Source of the DNA: Mucilaginibacter corticis
GTDB taxonomy: Bacteria > Bacteroidota > Bacteroidia > Sphingobacteriales > Sphingobacteriaceae
Reading direction: 5' to 3'
Length of the DNA: 64,000 nucleotides
Assembly (NCBI RefSeq): GCF_007558865.1
Contig: NZ_VLPK01000002.1
Span: 868,001-932,000, forward strand
The first letter of the stretch is position 1. Each line of letters starts with the position of its first letter. Made by a program: the position numbers and the translations under genes. A model generated the notes under the pieces. The model was not told the DNA's origin. It did not search any database and saw only the letters and a list, made by a program, of their open reading frames with translations. Below, piece after piece: positions 33,991 to 42,237 of the stretch.

Positions 33991-34206
33991 ATGAACAGAG
34001 ACCCCAAAGAACAGCCCGCACATGCCATTGAAAAGGATAATGAAATCCAAAGCAGGGATGGCCAGGAAATTGAGAACGAAAAAGACGTGCATGAGCTTGA
34101 ATCCGGCAACGTCGGTGAGCCTGAAGCTGAGAAAAGTAAGCTGGATGGTCCGGCGAATGACCTGGTCGGCATGCCGGACGCGGATGACGGGGAGCCAAAG
34201 AAATAA
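33991..34206 (+). CDS. Small acidic, disordered protein
   Basis: A 71-residue, highly charged protein rich in E, D and K with no hydrophobic core (GQEIENEKDVHELESGN). Such proteins are common and uncharacterised in Sphingobacteriaceae. I chose ATG 33991, since the longer form starts in a region without coding character. The GNAT gene begins 27 bases after its stop. Confidence 0.6.
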   Translation: MNRDPKEQPAHAIEKDNEIQSRDGQEIENEKDVHELESGNVGEPEAEKSKLDGPANDLVGMPDADDGEPKK

Positions 34207-34222
34207 TCGCTTAAAAAATTGT

Positions 34223-34230
34223 TAAATTTG
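34223..34230 (+). promoter_or_regulatory. -7 box directly before the GNAT gene
   Basis: TAAATTTG, a perfect TAnnTTTG box, ends 3 bases before the ATG at 34234. No TTTG is seen at -33; the upstream stretch is A-rich. It decides in favour of ATG 34234 over the TTG at 34219. Confidence 0.5.
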
Positions 34231-34233
34231 GAT

Positions 34234-34704
34234 ATGTTGGCCAATGACGTCCAGATAGAAAAAGCTAAGCCGGAAGACTTGCCGGCGATCCTTGCCCTGC
34301 AGAAACTGGCCTTTCGGTCCGAGGCGGAGCTTTACGGGGATTTCAGTTTACCGCCTTTGCTGCAGACGGAAGAATCTATCCGCAAAGAGTTTGAAAACGG
34401 AATTATCTTAAAAGCAATGAAGGGCAACGAAATTGTCGGCAGCGTACGTGCCCGCATGGACGAGGGAGACTGTTTTATTGCGAAATTGGTGGTCCACCCG
34501 GAAATGCAGGGAAAAGGAATCGGTAAGTTGCTGATGAACGCGATAGAAAATTCTTTCAGCGATGTAGCATCGTTCAGGGTATCCACCGGTCACCGGAGTT
34601 TACGCAACCTGAGGCTTTACGAAAAAATGGGCTACCAGGCTGTCGGAGAAGAACCGATTACCGCCAATCTCACCATGGTCAAACTGAAAAAATTAGTGGG
34701 GTAA
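34234..34704 (+). CDS. GNAT family N-acetyltransferase
   Basis: A 156-residue acetyltransferase with the acetyl-CoA loop VHPEMQGKGIGKLLM, the following helix and the RNLRLYEKMGY segment typical of GNAT motif B. It transfers an acetyl group from acetyl-CoA to an amine; substrate unknown. Its promoter box sits directly before the start, so it can be expressed apart from the acidic protein gene upstream. Confidence 0.85.
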   Translation: MLANDVQIEKAKPEDLPAILALQKLAFRSEAELYGDFSLPPLLQTEESIRKEFENGIILKAMKGNEIVGSVRARMDEGDCFIAKLVVHPEMQGKGIGKLLMNAIENSFSDVASFRVSTGHRSLRNLRLYEKMGYQAVGEEPITANLTMVKLKKLVG

Positions 34705-34740
34705 AGAAAAACCGCTTCAACAGGATTTTGTTAAACCGTT

Positions 34741-34965
34741 ATGGAAAATAAGGTAAAAACCGTCGGTGAGTTTCGCGATGCCTTGCCGGGCATTGTGATC
34801 AGGGCCATGAAAGCGCAGCTTATCGGTAAGCTGGGTAAAGATTTGGAAAATAAATTGCTCGCCGAAGGAGCTGACCTGCATGTGAATGTGGTTTCCGGTA
34901 CTTACAGTATTTTAAACTGTTCGCCCCAGCTCGAAAAGGAGATCAATCTTAAATTAGTTGGCTAA
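34741..34965 (+). CDS. Small hypothetical protein
   Basis: A 74-residue soluble protein of unknown function with a likely helix-strand layout (EFRDALPGIVIRAMKAQLIGKL then DLHVNVVSGTYSILNC). No known family. It follows the GNAT gene by 36 bases and may be co-transcribed. It converges with the outer-membrane-type gene to the right. Confidence 0.6.
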   Translation: MENKVKTVGEFRDALPGIVIRAMKAQLIGKLGKDLENKLLAEGADLHVNVVSGTYSILNCSPQLEKEINLKLVG

Positions 34966-34985
34966 GCGAACGCGTACACCCATAG

Positions 34986-35600
34986 TTAGTTATCACTGAC
35001 CAGCGCCTTTTTCTTGCGTTGTTTGTTGACGCTATGGGGCTTAAGAAAATTGTAGGTGAAAGCCAGGCCCATGTACTGGGTGCCCCGGTTATCGTTCGTG
35101 CCGTCATAGAATACGTACCCTTGTGTTACGGCGAGCGCGATATTTTCCGAAACGTTAAAATTAATACTGTTACAGATCTCGGTCATCAGGCCCTGTTTCG
35201 CCCGAAAAACATAACCCCCGCCAAGGCAGAGCGCTTCCGCAAAACGTCCTTTTGAGAAAACATTGATCGTCGGCCGGAACTCGAGGTAATGCGTGGTATC
35301 CCCGCCGGTGGTTTTTGCGTAGCCGGTAGCCAGTCCGATATCAAAGATACCATAGGTTCTTCCAAATTCTATAGCGGGCGCAAAACGTTTGGCGAACCCG
35401 CCTTTCGTATTGACAAATATATTCGTATTTACGGAAAGATAATAATAACGTGGTTCCTGGTTTTCTTTCGAAGTATCGGATTCTATGGTGGTATCCCGCT
35501 TTGACAGCAATGCTTTCGCGACCAGGGGCGCAGCCGGTTGCCGCTGGGCAAACGCAGTTAATCCTGTCAAGAAAATAGCCAGTGTAAAGATTTGTTTCAT
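34986..35600 (-). CDS. Exported beta-barrel-like hypothetical protein
   Basis: A 204-residue protein with a signal peptide (MKQIFTLAIFLTGLTAFAQ). The mature part has alternating aromatic and hydrophobic strands (RYYYLSVNTNIFVNT, FDIGLATGYAK, IALAVTQGYVFYDG, MGLAFTYNFL) as in small outer-membrane barrels. A short basic tail follows (KQRKKKA). No family name can be given. It is divergent from the DUF1003 gene. Confidence 0.68.
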   Translation of the reverse strand: MKQIFTLAIFLTGLTAFAQRQPAAPLVAKALLSKRDTTIESDTSKENQEPRYYYLSVNTNIFVNTKGGFAKRFAPAIEFGRTYGIFDIGLATGYAKTTGGDTTHYLEFRPTINVFSKGRFAEALCLGGGYVFRAKQGLMTEICNSINFNVSENIALAVTQGYVFYDGTNDNRGTQYMGLAFTYNFLKPHSVNKQRKKKALVSDN

Positions 35601-35644
35601 AATTGGTTATTATTGATCAATATTACAAATTAATTCCCCATGCC

Positions 35645-36145
35645 ATGGCAAAAGACCGTCAGTTACAGTCCTCACTGGACATCCCCAAAACAAGCGCTGA
35701 TAAACTGGCGATTTTTATCGCGAACATGTTTGGCAGTATGATATTCCTCCTGATTTGCATTTTGCTGTTTACGCTTTGGATCTGCTGGAACACCGGTTTG
35801 ATCCCCGGCCTGCAACCACTGGACCCCTTTCCGTTCCCCGCGCTTGAAATGGCCGTTTCCATTTTTGCAGTGATCCTTTCCGTATCCGTTTTGATCAATC
35901 AGAACAGGCAGGGAAGGATCGAAAAGATCAGGCAGCAGGTTGAATTTGAGGTCAACGTCAGGGCAGAAAGCGAGATCACTAAAATCCTTCGTATGCTGCA
36001 TGAGATCCATCAAAAACTTGGACTTAACAGTGCAGAGGACAAAGAGCTGGAAAAAATGAAAGAACAAACTGACCTGCATAAGATCCGGGAGCGGGTAGAC
36101 GAAAAACAAAATGATCCGGGCAGGAGCGAGCCCCGCCGGACCTGA
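35645..36145 (+). CDS. DUF1003 membrane protein
   Basis: A 166-residue protein matching DUF1003: two membrane segments (FGSMIFLLICILLFTLWICWNTG and LEMAVSIFAVILSVSVLINQNRQ), the loop with PLDPFPFP between them, and a C-terminal coiled coil. Function is unknown; such proteins are often linked to stress or metal transport. ATG 35645 is preferred to a TTG at 35603. Confidence 0.85.
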   Translation: MAKDRQLQSSLDIPKTSADKLAIFIANMFGSMIFLLICILLFTLWICWNTGLIPGLQPLDPFPFPALEMAVSIFAVILSVSVLINQNRQGRIEKIRQQVEFEVNVRAESEITKILRMLHEIHQKLGLNSAEDKELEKMKEQTDLHKIRERVDEKQNDPGRSEPRRT

Positions 36146-36148
36146 ACA

Positions 36149-36616
36149 TTAATTTTCCGGTGTCAGAGATTTTTTATAGCGTCCTGCTTTCAATAAATGA
36201 TTTTGTTCAGCCGCATCGATAGAATGGGTGCAGGTAATATCATCTTCCGTTTCCGCCAGGTCAGATAATTGTTGGTAAAACTGGTGCAAATGGTCCAGTT
36301 CTTTCTCTGTGAGGTCCTCGATATCCACCATACGGTTGCTGGCGCCTTCGTGCGCGGCCAGCAGTTCGTTCAGTTTCAGGTGAATGGCTTTGGAGTCTTT
36401 ATTTTGCGACTTCTGGATCAGGAACACCATTAAAAAGGTAATGATGGTCGTCCCGGTATTGATGATCAGCTGCCAGGTATCGGAATATTTAGCTACAGGG
36501 CCTGTGGCCAGCCAGACCACGATAGCGGCAATGGCGATCATAAAAGCCGCGGAACTGCCGGTCGCAGCTGTCGCCCAATTGGAAAAGCGTTCGAAAAAGT
36601 TCTTTTTAGTTTTCAT
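36149..36616 (-). CDS. Low-affinity iron permease family protein
   Basis: A 155-residue protein with two membrane segments (AFMIAIAAIVVWLATGPVA and LIINTGTTIITFLMVFLIQKSQNKDSKAI) that matches the low-affinity iron permease family, including FSNWATAATGSSAAF and the KSQNKDSKAIHLKLNELL segment. Transport of iron is a family annotation and poorly tested in bacteria. It converges on the DUF1003 gene. Confidence 0.82.
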   Translation of the reverse strand: MKTKKNFFERFSNWATAATGSSAAFMIAIAAIVVWLATGPVAKYSDTWQLIINTGTTIITFLMVFLIQKSQNKDSKAIHLKLNELLAAHEGASNRMVDIEDLTEKELDHLHQFYQQLSDLAETEDDITCTHSIDAAEQNHLLKAGRYKKSLTPEN

Positions 36617-36682
36617 TTAAAGGGGTATTTGACCTATAAAGAAACGAATACCGCAATTGTTTTCAGAATCGCTCCAATATCC

Positions 36683-37573
36683 TTAAACCGGAGATATCAC
36701 TACCTGTTTAACCTGGGGAAAATCTTTTTGAATATGACGGGTTACGCGGTCAATCGCTGCTTTCAGCTCCGTCATGCTCAGGTTGTCCTTAAAGCGCGCA
36801 CTGACCATCACCATCGCGTCCTCAGGAGAGCGGTAAATGGAGGCCACACCTTTGACCTTGCTGATCGCGGTATCCTGTTCCGCAAGCGAAATGATGCCAC
36901 GCCTGGCGCGCGGGCTGATCGATTCGCCCAACAGTAAACTTTTGCTTTCCCGGATCAGGAAGCCTGAAATGATCAGTAACAACAGTCCGATCGCGACCGA
37001 TGCGTAACCGTCAATTGAAGCGTTTTGCAATAGCCTGCCAATAAATATCCCTAAAAAAGCGATCACGAGCCCGATCAGGTCGCCGATATCGCCCAATAAT
37101 ACGATCATGGTTGAGGGATCTTTCGTTTTGATCAGTGCACGCCAAAAACCCGTCGATTTTCGCTGCGCATTAAAAGCTTTTAAGGCGCTCAGCATAGAAA
37201 TAAAATTGAAAAGGAAAGCGATCCCCAAGATGATGTAGTTCCATTTAGGGTCACCGTCAAAAACGGGGTGCCTGATGCGCCAGATGCCTTCATATATGGA
37301 AATACAACCGCCCATGATAAAAATGACCAGGGATACGATCAGGGACCAGTAATATAATTCGCGCCCGTAACCAAACGGCCGGGCAGCATCTGCCGGCCGC
37401 TTACTGCGTTTGACACCCCATATCAGGAGCAGCTGGCTGACGGCATCGATCACGGAATGAACTGCCTCTGCCATCATGGAAGAGCTTCCCGTAAAGGCAG
37501 CGCCCACAAATTTGGAAACCGCGATCAGGATGTCAGCCAATAGCGAGATGTACAAAAAAGCCCTTGATTCCAT
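36683..37573 (-). CDS. Cation diffusion facilitator transporter
   Basis: A 296-residue inner-membrane metal exporter with about six membrane segments. Metal-site helices are AEAVHSVIDAVSQ and LGDIGDLIGL, where the usual HxxxD and DxxxD pairs are seen as HSVID and DIGDL. A cytoplasmic C-terminal domain (VKGVASIYRSPEDAMV) follows. Substrates of the family are Zn, Fe, Co or Mn. ATG 37573 gives the proper N-terminus; the extension to 37672 is unlike the family. Confidence 0.85.
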   Translation of the reverse strand: MESRAFLYISLLADILIAVSKFVGAAFTGSSSMMAEAVHSVIDAVSQLLLIWGVKRSKRPADAARPFGYGRELYYWSLIVSLVIFIMGGCISIYEGIWRIRHPVFDGDPKWNYIILGIAFLFNFISMLSALKAFNAQRKSTGFWRALIKTKDPSTMIVLLGDIGDLIGLVIAFLGIFIGRLLQNASIDGYASVAIGLLLLIISGFLIRESKSLLLGESISPRARRGIISLAEQDTAISKVKGVASIYRSPEDAMVMVSARFKDNLSMTELKAAIDRVTRHIQKDFPQVKQVVISPV

Positions 37574-37706
37574 ATATGGTCTAAAGAAAAAAACAACAGG
37601 CTTTGTTTTCTCCTGTTTACGCCATTCCTTGCTTGCACCCTTAGGGTTTAAAAAAAATGGAGGGCCGCACATCCTTTGTTCATTTCAGATCGTATGTTCT
37701 ATTGAG

Positions 37707-37985
37707 ATGGCAGCGATAGAAGAAAAAGTCAATTTTTTGTTGGTCAATATCCGTAACCGCCGGCATGACCTGGGTTATTCTCAGGAGTATATGGCATTCA
37801 GACTGGGTATATCTCAAAACGCCTACAGCAAAATAGAAGCCGGTAAAGCAAGTATGAATATCAAAAGGTTTTTCGATATCGCCGGCGTGTTACTAACGAC
37901 CCCGGAAAGCCTGATCGAATCAGGGCAACAATCCGAAAACCGGGTTTTCAGTAACAAAAATAACAAGGCCGAATCCCTTGCGTAA
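37707..37985 (+). CDS. XRE-type helix-turn-helix regulator
   Basis: A 92-residue protein with a classic XRE domain (LGYSQEYMAFRLGISQNAYSKIEAGKAS, split over two helices) and no effector domain. It probably binds DNA as a dimer; the target is unknown. I chose ATG 37707; the longer form overlaps the transporter gene on the other strand. Confidence 0.82.
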   Translation: MAAIEEKVNFLLVNIRNRRHDLGYSQEYMAFRLGISQNAYSKIEAGKASMNIKRFFDIAGVLLTTPESLIESGQQSENRVFSNKNNKAESLA

Positions 37986-37997
37986 AGCGCAGGGGTT

Positions 37998-38258
37998 TTA
38001 TTGGATCCGGTTTGCTTTTTGGTATTTTGCAAACTGGAAAATCGAAAATATCAGCTGGATCAAACCTGCTGTAAAAAAAACCAGGCAGAGTTTGCTACCG
38101 GAAATCACCGAAACAATTCCGGCGAAGAAAAATAATAGGGTAAAGGTGAATTTCCACGCGAAATTTTTGAGCAACTTGTTTTTTTGGTCCTTAATTGTCT
38201 TCGCATTATCGTGTGATGAACGGTTTAAATCCGACCACTCACCATTGTTGTCACTCAT
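37998..38258 (-). CDS. Small two-helix membrane protein
   Basis: An 86-residue protein from ATG 38258 with a polar start (MSDNNGEWSDLN) and two membrane helices (FTFTLLFFFAGIVSVISG and LCLVFFTAGLIQLIFSIFQFA). No family recognised. It converges on the XRE gene with only 12 bases between the stops. Confidence 0.55.
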   Translation of the reverse strand: MSDNNGEWSDLNRSSHDNAKTIKDQKNKLLKNFAWKFTFTLLFFFAGIVSVISGSKLCLVFFTAGLIQLIFSIFQFAKYQKANRIQ

Positions 38259-38363
38259 GAAAAATAATCCTGCTAGCGCGTTATAGTTTAAATGAAAATT
38301 GGGCATAATGCTTTTACGGTTTTCAGAAATAAATGTTACCGGGAAAAAACTTTATGCCTTTAT

Positions 38364-38423
38364 ATTCAGTAATTGTATTAATATATTTTAATTATTCAAA
38401 AATATTATTGCAAAATACTGAAT
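38364..38423 (+). repeat. Inverted repeat whose right arm covers the first Wzc-like start codon
   Basis: ATTCAGTA (38364-38371) and TACTGAAT (38416-38423) are perfect 8-base arms in a very AT-rich leader. The right arm includes the A and T of the ATG at 38422, as in the repeat before the hybrid kinase gene. Confidence 0.45.
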
Positions 38424-40563
38424 GAGACCTGGTTATATAACTGCGATTTTTCCAAAACGAACCCGGGAACGATCTTTCGTTTTCATGGGGTGTATTTTGC
38501 TGTTATCAGTCACGATCTGTGTATCTGTTGCTTTGCTGGTACTTGTTTTCAGCAAAAAAAGCGGCAGGGCGGAGATCGTTGTTCCCATAGGTTACAGACA
38601 AATTGCGCGTAAACAAATGACAGACCCGGACCAAAACGATCAGGCTGTTTCAAATTTTGCAGCACGGCAGATCGTTTACCTTCATTCGAAGGACTTGCTC
38701 CGCCAGGCCCTGGGCCGGCTGGATTACGCGGCAGGTTATTTTCAGCCTCAGTTTTTCCGGGATAAGCCGCTGACGGAAGCCACTTCACCTGTGAAGATCC
38801 TGATCTTAAAAAATGACTTGCATGCAGACAGGCAATTTGAAGTTGACGCGATAACTGATCGTTCTTTCGTAATTACCGTGGGTGATAAAAAGACGGTTTA
38901 CAGGTTCGGACAAAAGATCATATGGCCTGATCTGGAATTCATCCTGCTCAAACCCCGGGAAACCACGGCTTTGACGGCAGTCGCCCTGAAAATTAACAAC
39001 CTGACCGGCCTTACGGATAAATATTATCAGGAACTGGACCTGGAACCTGTTGCCGGGGACCCGGGAAAGGTCAGCTTATCCTTGCCCGCCGGTGAACAAA
39101 ATGCGGTTCCTTTGCTGTTGACCCTGCGCAGGTTGTTTTTCGAAAATAACCGACGGGTCAGTTCAACAAAGGCCGCGATCAGCTACCTGACCCGGCAACT
39201 CGATTCCCTGGACCAGACCCTGAAACTGAACAAAATAAAACTAGCCATATTGCAAAGATCAAATGACGGTCCGGTAGCGAGTACGGTCGGGCAGGTTCCT
39301 TTAAATGAAGCTGCGCTTAAAAAGCAATTGGATATACTCCGGACCATCGCTTACTATGTTAAACTCCCGACCCGGCAATTTGCCTTCGTGCCAAACACCT
39401 TCGAAGTGCCGGATGACTCCTTAAAATTCCTGATCGACGAGCTGAATAACAGCCAGCTGCGAAAACAAAAATTAGCTGAAACCGAAAAGCCGGATGCTGA
39501 AAGATCGGTGGAGGCTGCCTATTCCGTAAATGTGCTTAAAGTCGCCTGTTTCAATAAAATCAACAGGTTGGAGCAACAAACTCAAGCTGTTTTAGCCTGT
39601 TTGAAGGGCTTGCCGGACCGGAAAGATAAAACAGTTAACAAGGATCTGATCGGGCAGTTGAACCAGCAGCAGTTGGCAGAGACCAGCCTGCTTTTGAACC
39701 TCCTGCAAAAGCGGGAAAACCTGCAGCAGGACGATCAGGCTGAAAATAATTTTTATGATAGCGCGTCCCCGGTGAAGATCAGCTCCGGTGAAAGCGCTGT
39801 CGGTACCACCTTGCTTTTCGGTTTTCTGCTGGGCTTGCTGGTCCCTGTTCCCTATTTTTATTTCAGCACGAAGGAAAAGTTGAAATGGTCTGCTGATGAT
39901 ATCATTCGCCAGGTCAAATTACCATTATTGGGGACGCTAAGTGAAAAAAAGCGGGATGAGACGATTCTGTATTCCGGCGAATTTAATTCAGTGTTCGCAA
40001 AGCAACTGTCAACTATCCGGGCTGGTATTGAAAGGCAGTTAAAGGGCCGCCCGCTTATTTTTACTTCCCTGGCGCCGGGTACGGGAAAATCTTTTTTGGC
40101 GTCCCAGGTCGCCATTGGTTTGGCCTACGCCGGAAAAAAAACGCTTTTGATCCAGACCGGCGCTAATCCCCAAACGAGCAATTTTGCTGCCGCCGGGACC
40201 CATAAAGGGCTGAGCAATTATTTAGGCGACCACGGGACTTTGCCAGGCGATGTCATCTGCCCGGCTAAAATTCCCGGGTTATGGTTGATCACCCCGGGGG
40301 TACCGGAGATGAATAACGTTTTAACCATGAACAGGATGGCATCGCTTCTAAAGGATACGATGCTTTTATTTGACCATATCCTGATCGACGGGTACCCGAT
40401 GGATGGCGCCGCCTTTGAAAAGGCCTTAAAACTACTGCCGGCCGCGATCGTACTGGTCACCAGTACAACAGGCATGACGAAAAGAGAACTGAATCTGCTC
40501 AATGCTTACCACCGAAACCACGGGGAAAAGGACATTTATTTGATTATAAATCATTTAGCTTAA
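38422..40563 (+). CDS. Wzc-like chain-length/tyrosine-kinase protein with degenerate Walker A'
   Basis: A 713-residue inner-membrane protein. One membrane segment is near residues 20-42 and the second near 470-490 (GTTLLFGFLLGLLVPVPYFYF), with a periplasmic coiled-coil region between them, as in Wzc. The cytoplasmic part has Walker A APGTGKS at 551-557 and Walker B HILIDG at about 652-657. The Walker A' reads LLIQTGANP where BY-kinases have LLIDAD, so the aspartate is lost, and there is no C-terminal tyrosine cluster. It may be a regulatory partner, not an active kinase. First gene of the polysaccharide locus. Confidence 0.82.
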   Translation: MRPGYITAIFPKRTRERSFVFMGCILLLSVTICVSVALLVLVFSKKSGRAEIVVPIGYRQIARKQMTDPDQNDQAVSNFAARQIVYLHSKDLLRQALGRLDYAAGYFQPQFFRDKPLTEATSPVKILILKNDLHADRQFEVDAITDRSFVITVGDKKTVYRFGQKIIWPDLEFILLKPRETTALTAVALKINNLTGLTDKYYQELDLEPVAGDPGKVSLSLPAGEQNAVPLLLTLRRLFFENNRRVSSTKAAISYLTRQLDSLDQTLKLNKIKLAILQRSNDGPVASTVGQVPLNEAALKKQLDILRTIAYYVKLPTRQFAFVPNTFEVPDDSLKFLIDELNNSQLRKQKLAETEKPDAERSVEAAYSVNVLKVACFNKINRLEQQTQAVLACLKGLPDRKDKTVNKDLIGQLNQQQLAETSLLLNLLQKRENLQQDDQAENNFYDSASPVKISSGESAVGTTLLFGFLLGLLVPVPYFYFSTKEKLKWSADDIIRQVKLPLLGTLSEKKRDETILYSGEFNSVFAKQLSTIRAGIERQLKGRPLIFTSLAPGTGKSFLASQVAIGLAYAGKKTLLIQTGANPQTSNFAAAGTHKGLSNYLGDHGTLPGDVICPAKIPGLWLITPGVPEMNNVLTMNRMASLLKDTMLLFDHILIDGYPMDGAAFEKALKLLPAAIVLVTSTTGMTKRELNLLNAYHRNHGEKDIYLIINHLA

Positions 40564-40592
40564 ATTTAATTGTCCCCGGCACAAACTATTCT

Positions 40593-40648
40593 TTTGATAA
40601 TTCGTAATTATATTAATTATAAACTATTTTATTATCTTAATTATCAAA
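40593..40648 (+). repeat. Inverted repeat in the leader of the OmpA-like gene
   Basis: TTTGATAATT (40593-40602) and AATTATCAAA (40639-40648), 10-base perfect arms, enclose 36 AT-rich bases and end 3 bases before the ATG. The promoter probably overlaps this structure. Confidence 0.45.
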
Positions 40649-40651
40649 GAC

Positions 40652-41134
40652 ATGAAAAATTTTATTAAACAAGCATGGTATGTGCTGGCAGGCACAGGCC
40701 TGATCCTCACCAGTTCCGCGTTCAGGGTTCCGGGACCCGCTAAAATTTCCAAAAACAAGTCTTTAAGCTCGAAATCCGCAAAAACCGGGTCACTAAGACG
40801 CGCGGATTTTAATTTCAAAAATATCCAGTTTGATTTTAATAAGGCTTCGATCAAAAAAAGCTATTACAGCGAACTGGATATGGTCGCGTCAAAATTAAAA
40901 AGCACAAAAGCATCGCTTAAAGTATCGGGTCATGCCGATAACCGGGGAAGTTACCTGGTTAACTGGAAATTATCCCAGGCGAGGGCTGAATCCGTAAAAC
41001 AATATATCGCGGGCAAAGGTTGCGATACCTCCAAAATAGCCGCTACGGAATTTGGGGATACCAAGCCGATCGCGAGTAACCGTACCCGGGAGGGAAGGCA
41101 AAAGAACAGGCGCGTGGAAATAGAAGCTTATTAG
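40652..41134 (+). CDS. OmpA-family peptidoglycan-binding protein
   Basis: A 160-residue protein with an N-terminal signal or anchor (WYVLAGTGLILTSSAF) and an OmpA C-terminal domain: IQFDFNKASIK, VSGHADNRGS, NWKLSQARAESVKQYI and NRTREGRQKNRRVEI. The domain binds peptidoglycan in the periplasm. There is no barrel. It could tie the polysaccharide export apparatus to the cell wall, but only its position suggests that. Confidence 0.85.
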   Translation: MKNFIKQAWYVLAGTGLILTSSAFRVPGPAKISKNKSLSSKSAKTGSLRRADFNFKNIQFDFNKASIKKSYYSELDMVASKLKSTKASLKVSGHADNRGSYLVNWKLSQARAESVKQYIAGKGCDTSKIAATEFGDTKPIASNRTREGRQKNRRVEIEAY

Positions 41135-41144
41135 TTCCCCACCA

Positions 41145-42017
41145 TTATTTGATCAGCGCGGGTGCAACGGTATCAAAGGAACTGCCTATTTTATGGTTCG
41201 CCAGATACATTTTGAGATTGCTGACATGCGTCTTTTTCGAGGCATCCGTATAGGTATTGTCCTTATCATAATAGCAGGCTAATTTATGATAATTGGGTCC
41301 TGTTAAATTAGCCGCGGTGATCGTAGCCAGACCGGTGGACGGCAGAATTTCGCTAAAGCCGGTTTGACCCTGTTTACGCAACCATACCTGGACCTGGCCC
41401 TTCGACGGGTCGGTACTTAGAACCTCCCGGTAAACGAAGTCGTACCAGACGTTGGCCTGCATTTGATTTTGGTACAGGTTCTTTTCTTTCCCGAGATCGG
41501 TAGCAACGGCAACGATATTGCTCCCCTGTATGCCTAACCTGAAGGGGGACGTACCGATGTAAGGGGCACCATAGAATTCGGAAAAAGTAAGGAAGTAGGT
41601 CCAGAAAGTTTGGGTAAAGCGTACCGAGAAGCCGACATAAATGGTCTGCCCGTCGGTATAGCTCATCGGGGTTTGCACCTGTGCACGGGGATTTTTAGTG
41701 ATCCCGGCATTGTCCTGCACATTAACATTCATCAGCATGACCTTTCTTTTGCTGCTGTAGACCGGATCGTTTACGACGCTGATACAAGCGGGATTGATCA
41801 CCATGGCGGTGAAAGGGTCGCCCGGGGTTTTTTGATACGCGGAAAGATCGCCTTTTGCGGTAAGGGCGGCATCGAAAATTGCCACGGGTTTATTTTGCAC
41901 CGTTACCGCGTAGGAGGAAGCGGAAACGGTTGTCGTGATACCGGACGAATCTTTTCCGGCGACGGGCACGGCTTCTTTTTTACAACTGAGCCAAAGGGAT
42001 ACGATGAGTAATAGCAT
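41145..42017 (-). CDS. Lipoprotein resembling polysaccharide lyases (heparin-lyase-type jelly roll)
   Basis: A 290-residue protein from ATG 42017 with a lipobox-like LWLSCKKE, so it is probably an outer-membrane lipoprotein. The body has the layout of PF14099-type polysaccharide lyases: YVGFSVRFTQTFWTY, a central WYDFVYREVLS, VWLRKQGQTGF and the end VSNLKMYLANHKIG. It is the only gene on the minus strand inside the polysaccharide locus. It may trim or release the polymer; no catalytic residues can be confirmed. A longer start at 42068 would bury the lipobox. Confidence 0.68.
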   Translation of the reverse strand: MLLLIVSLWLSCKKEAVPVAGKDSSGITTTVSASSYAVTVQNKPVAIFDAALTAKGDLSAYQKTPGDPFTAMVINPACISVVNDPVYSSKRKVMLMNVNVQDNAGITKNPRAQVQTPMSYTDGQTIYVGFSVRFTQTFWTYFLTFSEFYGAPYIGTSPFRLGIQGSNIVAVATDLGKEKNLYQNQMQANVWYDFVYREVLSTDPSKGQVQVWLRKQGQTGFSEILPSTGLATITAANLTGPNYHKLACYYDKDNTYTDASKKTHVSNLKMYLANHKIGSSFDTVAPALIK

Positions 42018-42237
42018 TGATTTTGATTGTTTAAAAAAAGCATTTTTCCCGGTAAAATCTTTTGACATTATAATTTCGTAATTTAAATCAATGGTTAGAT
42101 TTTTTACGAAACAGTTTAAGAAATGTTGCCTTGTATGTAAACTTTTAATTATTTCTTATAAAGATAAAATTTATCAAATATATTAAACTTAAATTTTTAT
42201 TTCTTGTTATAATCTTCAAAATCATTAAGTTAAATCT

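Noticed and set aside
42163..42175. Short inverted repeat GATAAA-A-TTTATC between the lyase-like and flippase genes
   Set aside because: The region is over 75% A+T, where such short repeats are expected by chance.
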